Part shown: piece after piece, positions 1-9,649 of the stretch
Layout of the letters: each line of letters opens with the position of its first letter
Numbering within the stretch: the stretch's first letter is position 1
DNA from: Raphanus sativus
Taxonomy: Eukaryota > Streptophyta > Magnoliopsida > Brassicales > Brassicaceae
NCBI RefSeq assembly: GCF_000801105.2
Contig: NC_079516.1
Location: 24,031,043-24,095,042 of the forward strand
Length of the DNA: 64,000 nt
Reading direction: 5' to 3'
Notes under the pieces: generated by a model
What the model was told of the DNA's origin: nothing
Seen by the model: only the letters and a program-made list of their open reading frames with translations
Databases searched by the model: none
Translations under genes and position numbers: made by a program

Positions 1-696
1 AACTTTTAATTCCCCAACAGTACTAAAAATTAAAATTATTTGAAAATTTTAATTGACTATTTTAGTGGAACTTATATAAATATTGTATGTATGTAACTTT
101 TTAGTCACCGAAGAAAATTAACAACTAAATTATAGAATTTTAACTAATTAAATGAAAATATGATTTTATAAAAGTTTTTGGTATAATTTAGAGAAAAACT
201 TTGGGTAACAAATATGTAACCATATTATATTGTTAAATATATGTATTGCATTAAAACTAAACGTACAAGGTTTCTTTAATGTATTGCAAATTTTTAAAAT
301 TGTTAAATATTCAAAAAATAGACGTTCTATGGGTAGTTAAGTGGGTAGTTAATTGGCAAATCCAAAATTTTATTTAACTCATATCTTAATACATGAGATT
401 TTTGTTGATGTAGATTTAATATTTGAGTTATCATTTTTACAAAGGCTATAACTCAAATTTGTAACTCAACAATAATCAATTATAACTCAAACACAACTTC
501 AAAATCTTAAAACTAATTCTTGATTGGTAACATTTTTGATTTATATGCTTAACTCAATCTAAATCAAGTGTAATAGATGTTACCAATCAAAGCCTAAGTA
601 AAAAAAATCTAAACCCTTATTGTCCTCCGATTCTACCGTTTCAGCTCAACCGAAAAATGATAAATATCATTTTCCTCCGATGCGTAGAGATCCCTT
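1..696. other. AT-rich intergenic DNA
   Basis: No coding potential seen. The stretch is AT-rich with homopolymer runs. Near 533-594 two copies of TTGGTAACAT/ATGTTACCAA lie in inverted orientation, and read on the minus strand the right copy (TTAGGCTTTGATTGGTAACA) resembles a PIF/Harbinger terminus, so a small MITE remnant is possible, but no second terminus was found. Confidence 0.5.
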
Positions 697-857
697 TGTT
701 AGGATAAGTATGGGTTTAAGTTGAGATAAACATGTAAATATTAGAGATAAATATTCTCTAATATAAGTCAGTAGAAGTTATCTTGTAAGTATGTATATAT
801 ATCGAGCTTGACATGATCAATACACAGAAAATATTCAGTACTTGCTTGAGTTTAACA
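697..857 (+). repeat. 5' LTR (161 bp) of a broken Ty1/copia element
   Basis: The stretch begins TGTTA and ends TAACA, the short terminal inverted repeat expected of an LTR, and the primer-binding site TGGTATCAGAGC follows immediately at 858-869. A short LTR of this size fits several plant copia families. No matching 3' LTR was found downstream, because the element is broken off after its protease region. Confidence 0.8.
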
Positions 858-869
858 TGGTATCAGAGC
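858..869 (+). other. Primer-binding site, initiator tRNA-Met type
   Basis: TGGTATCAGAGC is complementary to the 3' end of plant initiator tRNA-Met and primes minus-strand synthesis in most plant copia elements. It directly abuts the LTR end at 857. Confidence 0.85.
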
Positions 870-950
870 AATAGATCCATTCAATTACGATCTGTTGCTT
901 GTTCGATATTTGTTCACATAAAACACTAGGTTTTCATCTTCGACAGAGTT

Positions 951-2473
951 ATGGGAGATGATAAGGGTATTGTTGTCGGCGTGTCCGAAGAGAACGGGGC
1001 GACCTCACCATATTCGATTTTCTCATCAGATAACCCTGGAGCCTTGATCACTTCAGTTCAGTTAAAGGGCGAGAATTACAATGAATGGGCGACGGAGATG
1101 ATGAATGCTCTCCAAGCCAAGAGGAAGATTGGTTTCATTGATGGAACGTTGAAGAAGCCAGCAGAAGGACACGCTGATCTTGATCTTGGCTCAGCGTTAA
1201 CTCAATGATTGTTGGGTGGTTACGAACATCTATCGAGCCACGAGTCAGGTCAACAGTGACCTTTATAACAGATGCTCAGAAACTTTGGGAGAATCTTAAA
1301 GAGAGGTTCTCGGTTGGTAAAAAGGTGAGAGTGCATCAGTTGATGTCCAAACTGGCCTCGTGCAGACAGGATGGGCAGGCGGTGATTGACTACTATGGTC
1401 GTCTGGCGAAGATGTGGGAAGAACTCCAGACATATCGACCACCACCGGCTTGTACTTGCGATGCAGCTGCCGTGTATGAGAAGGAAAGAGAAGATGAGAG
1501 AGTACATCAGTTTGTGATGGGGCTAGATGAGTCCAGATTTGGGCATATTGTTACTGCGATCATAGAAGCAGACGTACTTCCTTATCTTGGAAAAGTCTAC
1601 AATAAGATCGTGCGTGAGGAAGATCGTCTAAACTCTGCAAAGATCCGAGAACAACAGCAGGAGGCTGTGGGATTTGCAACTAGACGTGAGGGTAACAATG
1701 ATGAGAACAAGACAAGTGTGACACGAGGAGGATCATCTGATGACTACGCCTCGCAGTCGTCACAAAACAGAGGTCGAGATAGAACCTGTTCTAACTGTGG
1801 GAGAACAGGGCATGAGAAGTCAGCTTGTTGGCAATTAATAGGCTACCCCGAGTGGTTCACTGAGAGAGGAGGAAGAGGAACTCGAGGTGTATCTAGAGGA
1901 GGTGGTCGCAGGAGTAGTTCGTCCAGAGGAAGAGGACAAGCTAACGCCGCATATGCAACTACAGCAAATGTATCAAGCGCAGGACCACCTGAGTTGACTC
2001 CAGAACAGTGGAGAGCAATAACTGAGATCATTAACAGCAAGTCAAATCCTTCCGATAAGTTGTCTGGTAAGGATATGGGTGATGTGATTATTGATACAGG
2101 CGCGTCACACCACATGACGGGGGATTTCAATCTCCTTGTTGATCTTAAAGATATTTCTCCGTGTAACGTGGGCTTTGCTGATGGTAGCACCACGGTTTCA
2201 AAGAAAGTTGGCATTTTGCGACTGTCTGATCGTATCTCTTTGCATGACGTGTTATATGTTCCAGATTTGAATTGCTCGTTGATATCAGTATCTAAGCTTC
2301 TCAAGCATTCAAACTGTTTCGCGTTTTTCACTGATACATTGTGTGTTACAGGACCGGTGTACGAGGACACTGATTGGAGCAGGTGAAGAACGCGATGGGG
2401 TGTACTATTTTACGGATGTCAGAGCTGCGCGAGTGAACAAGACTGCTAAGGTTGAAGATTCAGTGGTTTTATA
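951..2473 (+). pseudogene. Ty1/copia Gag-protease polyprotein, frameshifted and truncated
   Basis: The reading frame opens at ATG 951 and carries a copia Gag N-terminus (PGALITSVQLKGENYNEWA), then stops at 1206-1208 inside an ATGA overlap. Gag continues in the next frame from 1205 (MIVGWLRTSIEPRVRS), which points to a one-base shift. A CCHC zinc knuckle CSNCGRTGHEKSAC follows, then an Arg/Gly-rich tract and the aspartic protease motif IIDTGASHHMTGD near 2090. A second shift near 2350 moves the frame to one reading ERDGVYYFTDVRAARV, ending about 2473. Integrase, reverse transcriptase and RNase H are absent. The product cannot be made; this is a dead 5' fragment. Confidence 0.85.
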
Positions 2474-2569
2474 AATATTTATAACATTTTTGTAAAGATA
2501 TTTATATATTGATTTGTAAGCTCTTATTAATGATATAATAATCATTACTGATGATTTCAAACCTTAAAA

Positions 2570-3678
2570 GTCGGGCACTTATACGGTAAAATCAGGATAT
2601 AGTCGACTACATGAGATTAAGGCGTGTGATGCTGAAGCCCAGACTCCACAACCAAGTATCACTGGTTTACAGAGCCAAGTGTGGAAAATCAATGCTCCGG
2701 GAAAGATGAAACACTTCATGTAGCAAGATTTGACAGGATGCATTGCCACGACCGAAAGACTCCCTTATAGACACTTGGTACTGATAGGAGCTGTCCTAGA
2801 TGTGGTGACCCTGAGGAAACCATTAACCATCTTCTTTTTGAATGTCCCCCCGTCATCCAAGTGTAGGCTTTATCGGACTATCCGTCGCTTCCGAGTTATT
2901 TCTCGAGTACCTCTGTTTATCAAAACATGAACTTCCTCTTCTGGAAGAAGGAAAATGTGGTCTATATGGAATCACTTATTGAGACCTTCCCACTGATCTT
3001 ATGGTACATCTGAAAGGCACATAATGATAAAGTTTACAATGGAAAAGAAGTATCACCAGTTGACATTCTCCAGCTAGCTTCCATTGAAGCTGAATGCTGG
3101 AGAACAGCTAACCTACCTGAGGAGGGAGAGGAAGAGAAAGCACAATCTGATCACTTACTTAGCTCGCATGTCCATGTAGACCCCCAACGCCTGACCTGCC
3201 AAATCGATGCATCATGGATCGATAATGGCACGGTCAGTGGTCTAGGGTGGTTTTATAAGGATCAAATGGGAGTTGAGAGATTTGGACTACAAGGATGCCG
3301 TAAGAGCCTATCTTCTCTCCATGCAGAGATGGAAGGGCTTATATGGGCGATGTCTTGCTTAAGAGAGTTATCCTGCAACGTGATTCATGTGGAGACGGAC
3401 TGTTCCGATCTCGTGGACATGATTGCTAACCCAACCGACTGGTCGGCCTTCAATTCTGAGCTAGTCTCCTTCCGGCTTCTTCAAGCTGGTTTTTCGGATT
3501 TTAGTATTTCTCACATATCCAGGAATAGAAACTCGCGTGCAGATTCCCTCGCCAAGGAGACGAGATGTAGTGGTGTTCTATTTTCCCACATAGATCAGAC
3601 CTAGCCGGACAGAGCGCTTCTTCGGAACCACATAAGACCGACTACCATTTGATCTTAGAATATGGGCGTTGACCCAAA
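2570..3678 (+). mobile_element. 5'-truncated LINE (L1 type): zinc-binding RT region plus RNase H
   Basis: From about 2578 the sequence encodes the plant LINE zf-RVT region (QVWKINAPGKMKHFM, then a TAG where Trp is usual). After frame changes comes a plant RNase H (RVT_3) domain: QIDASWIDNGTVSGLGW near 3200, then the open stretch 3266-3604 with HAEMEGLIWAMSCLRE, VETDCSDLV and NSRADSLAKE. The 3' end carries a short A-run after GTTGACCC. An 11-bp duplication AAACCTTAAAA flanks the fragment at 2559-2569 and 3679-3689, which defines it as a retroposed insertion. It has several shifts and a stop, so it is inactive. Confidence 0.85.
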
Positions 3679-3689
3679 AAACCTTAAAA

Positions 3690-4608
3690 TGATTACCAAA
3701 TATTTATATAATTATATACTATTATATATCTGGTATAAATCATTACTTATGAATCAATATAAATGACTCTAAGTTTTAAAATATATATATATATATTAAT
3801 CATCACAGATGATTTTAAACTATTTAAATAATTAATAAATTCGTTACATGATGCATCAATAGCTATTACAATATTTTTTTATTAAAATTATATGTTTAAT
3901 ATATGTATATTATGAATTATATAGAAAATAAAGTTTTTACGATTATTTATAATAGAAAAATAAAGCTAGTATATTAGTTTTACTAACAACTTTTTAACAA
4001 CATACTTCATATAATTTATAAATAGACTATTAATAAAAAATAGAATGATGAAGTATTATATAGAATTTCCATATTTGATACCATTTGATACTATAAATTA
4101 TTATGCATAAAACTATGTAATTAATTTGACAACTAACATTAATTGATTCTATGATTTTCTTTCTTTAGATTTGATTAAAATAAATAAAAATTAAAAGTCA
4201 CTGACCAATAAAATTATAAGAATTTTTCTTAGTTTGCATGTATGAGTGACACGTCAGCAGAAGTCAATAAAGTGACTTCTCATTTAATATATATGAGGAT
4301 TAAAAGGGCAATTCTATTAAATAGTCATTTTAAGTTTTTATCACAAAATAGCCCTAAAATAAAATAACCAAAATAGTCTTTTTTTATTTTAGAAATTTTC
4401 ATATCTATTGTATTAAAAGAGAAGTCATGACTTATTTGATGTGTGATATTTAAAATGGACCATCTCCTAAAAAGTCATTAATTAAAATATACCTGTCGAT
4501 TAATTTTACATTATATTTATGTAACTACTTTAATTATAATATATTTTGATATCTTTTCATTTTAGATATATATTAAAAAAATCCAACAAATTTTTTGAAA
4601 ATGATTAT
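3690..4608. other. AT-rich intergenic DNA
   Basis: Very AT-rich with short TA runs (for example 3781-3797). No open frame or RNA gene seen. Together with 2474-2558 it is the AT-rich target into which the LINE at 2570-3678 inserted. Confidence 0.5.
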
Positions 4609-4828
4609 TGTTAGGGTCAAAAACGGTCACAACGAAGTTAACGTTTGAAAATATTTCTCGAAAAAGATAATTCTCGTAAAAATTACTTAAACAAATTTTT
4701 ATGATAAAATTCTTATAATTTTACGACGAAGTTAGGATACGTCTTAAGAATTTCTACATTTTCAAGAAATGAAAACTTATACGAAAAACTTATAAGAAAA
4801 ACTCGCGGGAAAATCTTGTTTTAAAAAA

Positions 4829-4924
4829 CAACGATTTCTTAAAACAACGATTTCTTAAATCAACGATTTCTTAAATCAACTATTTTTTAAATCAACGATT
4901 TCTTAAATCAATGATTTCTTAAAA
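4829..4924. repeat. Tandem repeat, six 16-bp units
   Basis: Six consecutive units of the form CAACGATTTCTTAAAT with few substitutions (AAAA for AAAT; one unit CAACTATTTTTTAAAT; one starting CAATG). It lies within the LTR-like sequence. Confidence 0.8.
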
Positions 4925-5055
4925 ATCGTCTCCTTGCAAAAGGTTCCGCGACTAAACGAAGTTCTCGTTAAAACACGATCATCGGAGATAACAAAAGATC
5001 TTTAAACCACAAGGATGCGGCTTGTCAATCGCGGAACAACCAAGGGATCATACAA

Positions 5056-5114
5056 AGCTCGGTTGCTATAGCAACCGAGCTCGAAGACAAGCTCGGTCGC
5101 TATAGCGACCGAGC
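5056..5114. repeat. Two adjacent perfect palindromes
   Basis: The first palindrome (5056-5081, 26 bp) has half-site AGCTCGGTTGCTA followed by its exact reverse complement. The second (5091-5114, 24 bp) has half-site GCTCGGTCGCTA followed by its reverse complement. The two differ at one base pair of the half-site and are separated by 9 bp, so they can also pair with each other. Confidence 0.9.
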
Positions 5115-5921
5115 ATACGAACTTCAACCATTATCCGAAATGTCCAAAGTCTTCCGAAACGATGATACGACGGAAAACTATGCACTCTCGACTATCTTTA
5201 TAACAATCCTCCGCAAGCCACGGCTAACCATTTCTTGATTTCTCGATCACGTGGGATCGTCCGTTCGGTTTACAATGAAACCGCGGAAACTTAACTTTAT
5301 CGGAGAAATCGTAACAAATGTCTCAAATCAAAAGACGGCCCAAAGGGTCTTAAACTTGATTCGAGGCCCACTTACGATTTCTTAAAATCCCATAAATCTT
5401 ATGACGGTTTATGCTTGGAGTATAAACATCAGTTTCCGCGGATAAATAGAAACTTTCCGCAGATAATCATGAAGATCGAAAAAATGGAATATTTCCATTT
5501 TTCGGACTATGATGGCTTAATGGCAAAAGAGGGAAGCGTAAACCGACCTATGAGGGAGTATATAAGGAGATCAAGGCGAGAGGCATAAAAAGGAGAACTC
5601 TTTTAGACTCACAATTCGTTGCACTTAGAAACTTAGGCTTTATTCTCGACAAGTTCGGTTTCTATGACTGGCACTCAATTACTATACGAACTCGCCCAGG
5701 CAGTTCGATCTCTTGTCCAGCTCTATCAATTGAACTACGTTCGGCTTGATCCTCGAAAGGGGTACGTAGGCAGACTTTAATAAGGTTCAGTCCGAAATCA
5801 ATCAAAAACCGTTTCCGCATTTTTTCGTATTTTGTTATCGAGCTGCGACTCAACTAGGTTTAGGGTTTTAGGTCGCTAAAGCTAGATAACTCGCTGACAG
5901 CACTTGCGGCTAAAGCTCTTA

Positions 5922-7347
5922 TAGGGTCCGATTGGTAAAGGCTGTAGCTTTCATTTTTATGCTGTAGAAAAATTGCTGTAGATTTTTTGATGTAGCTGTA
6001 GATTATATTGCTGTAGATTTTTGGTTGTGAGATTGTAGCTGTAGTTTTTCTTTTCTAAATCTTGATTGGCATATAAATTGGGCTGTAGACTATTATTATA
6101 TATATATATAATAAACAACATATAAATAAAATGAACTAAATTTTTTACAATAATAATAATTTTACTGAACAAAAAAATTCTAAAATTTTCATAAAGTATA
6201 AATCTCTGAAAAAAATAACTTTTGGTATAACAGTAAATCAATAGTTACGTCTACCCACGAGTATTCCATAAATACATTGCAATATTATCTCGTAAACCTT
6301 CCATGTTTTCCCTCGAACCGGTCCCTTCTTCTAAAACTGCTTCATCATCATCATCATTCATTGGAGGTTGTTGATCACTATCTTCCCTCCAATCAACATC
6401 AAAATCAGGATCGTGTATGCTTGATTTACGTACAAAGTTATGTAGCGTCATAGTGGCTGCCACAAGCTTTCTTGTTGTTCCAATGTCGTATCTTGCCTTG
6501 TCTTGCATTATCCTCCATTTCCGTTTCCAGACTCCAAATGTTCTTTCAATGACACATCGAAGTGAGGAATGACGACGGTTAAATTTTTCTTTATGAAACT
6601 AGGTGGAGCTTGATTTTGAAACTGGTTTTGATGGTACCGAGTTTGCCTATAAGGTCCTAGATACCCACGCCGTAAAGCATATCCTGAGTCGACAAGGTAA
6701 TACTTACCTTCAGGTGGATGTGGAAAATTAGGATCACCTTGCATAGCTAAAGCAAGTACTTTTGCATCATGTGCAGACCCAGGCATACCAAAATATATGT
6801 ATGTGAATAACATATCCATGTTGCAAATTGCAAGAATGTTCATGCTGCAAACGCTTTTTCTATTCCAGTATCGCTGTTGATCTCGCCCCGATACCATAAC
6901 AGGCACATGTGTCCCATCCATTGCACCAATAAATCCTTTGAAATACGGCCAATAATGCTTGTCAGATCGCAACTTAGGATGAACCTGAATGAGACTCATA
7001 TGATCGGGTTTAAACATATCCATTGCCATCTTCTCCATGACATCAAGAACCTCATGGAATTTTCTGGATATCGTCTCTTGTGAATGCCCAAATGTTCTCA
7101 TGGCATTTCGCTGAGTGATATTATGACCACAAATGTGCAAAAACATTGCCACACTTTCTTTCACCGTCACATTATGAGATGATCTCATCTTATATTTCTT
7201 TTCTATGGTATCACATAGCTCAAGAAATACTCCAGGACGCATTCTGAGAAGAAAATGACATTGATCTGGATGACCATGTGTCATCTCCTCGACAAATTGA
7301 CGACCTCGGTCGGTATGTGCACACAATGGCTGCTTAACAATAGTCAT
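5922..7347 (-). mobile_element. PIF/Harbinger DNA transposon, one terminus visible
   Basis: A terminus TAGGGTCCGATTGGTAAAGG starts near 5922 just after TTA, matching the 3-bp TTA target preference of the superfamily. The next 150 bp carry about six GCTGTAGA/T repeats, typical subterminal motifs. The element holds a transposase on the minus strand. The second terminus (reverse complement ending CCAATCGGACCC) was not found to the right, so that end is lost or diverged. The associated Myb-like second protein of autonomous PIF elements was not seen. Confidence 0.7.
6251..7347 (-). pseudogene. PIF/Harbinger transposase (DDE_Tnp_4, HARBI1-like), frameshifted
   Basis: Translation on the minus strand begins at 7347 and gives a plant Harbinger transposase: an N-terminal helix-turn-helix-like region (SVAMFLHICGHNITQRNAMRTF), then the nuclease core with the first catalytic Asp in GFIGAMDGTHVPV, the second in YLVDSGYALRRGYLGPY, and a spacer rich in Arg/Gln. 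A one-base shift near 6590 diverts the frame to a stop at 6508. The correct frame continues with RCVIERTFGVWKRKWR, which holds the third catalytic acid, and runs to 6251 through an acidic C-terminus. All three DDE residues are thus present, but on two frames, so this copy is inactive unless the shift is a sequencing error. Confidence 0.88.
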
Positions 7348-7984
7348 TGTTATATAGTCATTTATTAACTGAGAATCATCTTCATCAGTTTACACGAATT
7401 CGAAATAAGATTTATTGTTTTCTTTAAATTCGTTTTATTATCTTTTCATATTTTCTGAGTCTATTTGGTTACTTGTCGTTGGCTCCACAGAAATCCGGGA
7501 TCTCTGGGAAATTAGGGTTTTCCTACTTTCCTTATTTATACGATATAGTGACGGTGCGAATTTCTATTCCCACAATTGTAACAACATCTCAGTACTAAAA
7601 TATTGTTTCTTTTTGTCATCGACTTTACAGACTCAAGAGGACACTACAAGAAAATAGCTATATTGCAATAATGATATATTGTTGCAATATGCTCATATAT
7701 TGTTGCAAATATGAAATTGCAACAAAATTGTGACAAATTTTAACTTCTTGCTGTTTGAATGTTGCAAATTCATATTTGTTGCATATACGTAGGAAAATTA
7801 GCAACAAATTGAAATGTTGTTATATATGTCATATTATTGCAACAATTTTTTATAGCAAATTTATTGTATATTTATAACGTATTTTGTAACCATAAATGGT
7901 GGCAAGTCATTGCTACGTAAAATATATAGCAAACAACATTGCAAATTTGCAACTGTTATTTTTGAAATTTAGTAATATTAATGT

Positions 7985-7987
<3 letters not shown>

Positions 7988-8061
<74 letters not shown>
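7988..8061. repeat. (AT)n microsatellite
   Basis: About 74 bp of uninterrupted TA dinucleotides inside the left part of the CACTA element. Confidence 0.95.
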
Positions 8062-8065
<4 letters not shown>

Positions 8066-8469
8066 TGGGTACAATTGCAGCATATAGTTACAATTTAAAA
8101 TTGTTACAAAATTTATAATATAGAAAATGTTAGTTGTCAATTTTCCTGTAATTACAAATAATAAATTTGGTTTTTATATTTTTTTACGGTGACTACAAAA
8201 TGGTTGACAGTTAATATTTTAATAAAATTAGTAGGTATCAACTATGTTGCATCCATTAATTCTTTTAGTATTTTATTATAAGCGAAGTAAGATGTGTTAA
8301 TTATTTTACGTTATACAGTATATATTATAATAAAGAAATTCAAATGACAAATTTTATTAAATAAATTAAAGTATTAAATAAATTCAACAATGCATTTATA
8401 GAGAAAAAACAGCAATAATTTAAATCTAGAGAAACTAATAAAACCTTAAAAAATAATAAAAGCAATCAA

Positions 8470-8610
8470 TTAAAACTTAGGTGTTGATACCCTGGATAAA
8501 ATAGTTAGACAAAGGATCACAATCAATTTCTCCAAACCTTCAAGTTTGCTCAGTTTTTCTTTGATTTCTTCATTTTCTTCAGAAATATCTTGTACCCTTT
8601 TTTGAACCAT
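8470..8610 (-). pseudogene. Possible remnant exon of a CACTA-associated protein
   Basis: A 46-codon minus-strand frame opens at ATG 8610 and stops at 8470-8472. It reads MVQKRVQDISEENEEIKEKL and continues with further charged heptads, a probable coiled coil. Plant Ptta/En/Spm-family proteins encoded by CACTA elements end in a comparable coiled coil, so this may be the last exon of a deleted transposase-associated gene. Family assignment is an inference from position and composition only. Confidence 0.35.
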
Positions 8611-9625
8611 CGTTTTTCAAGTGGTTTTCAATGGTGACTGGCATTTTACCATTGAGTGAAATTTCAATAGAAGAGCTCCTAGATCAAATACACGACCTTG
8701 TGTGGAATTAACTAACCGTAGAATATAATATATGTAAGAAATTACCAGACACGTGAAACTCAAAAGCAATTCATGAATGATACTACAAAACTCACAAGGA
8801 AAAAAAATGATTTTTTGAGAGAGGATTTACTTTGGAAGAACTAAAGTGTGCAGAAGTCAAATGAATTATTAAAAACATCCGTATAAACTCTTTATATATA
8901 GAAAACAATAAAATCTATGTGAATCTTGATAATGGGTTATCTTTATCTGTTAATATATTATTCTCTAAACAAACCAAAAATTCTCGGTAGAACCTTCAAT
9001 ATTAACTATTTAGTTTACAAAAAAAACAAATCAAAAGTCAACCGGTAAATGAAATATAAGGTGGAAACAACATTGGACATAATAAAATATATTCTAGTAG
9101 GTTCCAAGGAATTATATAACAAGAAAGATCACGTAAAAATCGGTTATAAAAAAAAAAGATCACGTAAATAAAGGAATTACGTAAGTAACATAACAAACCA
9201 TTTTGTAACAGTGACGCCCAAAAAAAAATGAGAAGTGACTGTGGCTGTTCTGCATCTTCCTCACGTGATCTACCATCTATCCAACTAGCAAAACATGAAC
9301 TTTTTGGCAGAGAAAAAAACAAGAATTACACTAAAACTGTATTAGTTAAAACTTAGATGTATCTCTAGATAAGGAATATATTCAGAGAGAAGAGGCGGAG
9401 TTAATTAAGAATTCTTAACAATCTAATATTAAAAAAGTGGCAAAGCCAGTACATAAGATGGTAGTCTCTTAGTATGAAAAGGTTAAGAAAAACAGGAATA
9501 AGAGTCAAGGTGAAAGTTGAAGTAATGTTCGGAACGGGAGGACAATAGCTACAGCAGAATAAAGCAACCAGCCTACGATAAAATGAAGCACAAGCAGCTC
9601 AGAAACAATGGATCAGCTTTTTTTT

Positions 9626-9649
9626 TTTTTTGATAAAGACCTTGGAGTC
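9626..9649. repeat. Perfect 9-bp-stem hairpin in the CACTA interior
   Basis: GATAAAGAC and GTCTTTATC pair around a 6-base loop. It follows a T-run. No function is evident. Confidence 0.6.

Larger units (their letters stand above)
4609..5921 (+). repeat. Gypsy-like LTR sequence, 3' end broken by a Harbinger element
   Basis: The stretch starts TGTTAGGGTC and contains LTR-like signals: a TATA box (TATATAAG, 5559-5566), a leader, and the phrase GGGTACGTAGGCAGAC near 5760 that I associate with Brassicaceae LTR elements. No coding frame of interest is present. It holds a six-unit tandem repeat (4829-4924) and two perfect palindromes (5056-5081, 5091-5114). Its right end is lost where a Harbinger terminus begins at about 5922. 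No partner LTR was found, so it may be a solo LTR or a fragment. Assignment to gypsy rather than another LTR group is an inference. Confidence 0.55.

Noticed and set aside
4829..5114. CRISPR-like array (short regular repeats near palindromes)
   Set aside because: Repeats are contiguous without unique spacers, the context is a plant LTR, and no cas genes exist; it is a tandem repeat.
7896..8140. Short frames rich in Tyr-Ile repeats on both strands
   Set aside because: Pure translation of the (AT)n microsatellite inside the CACTA element.
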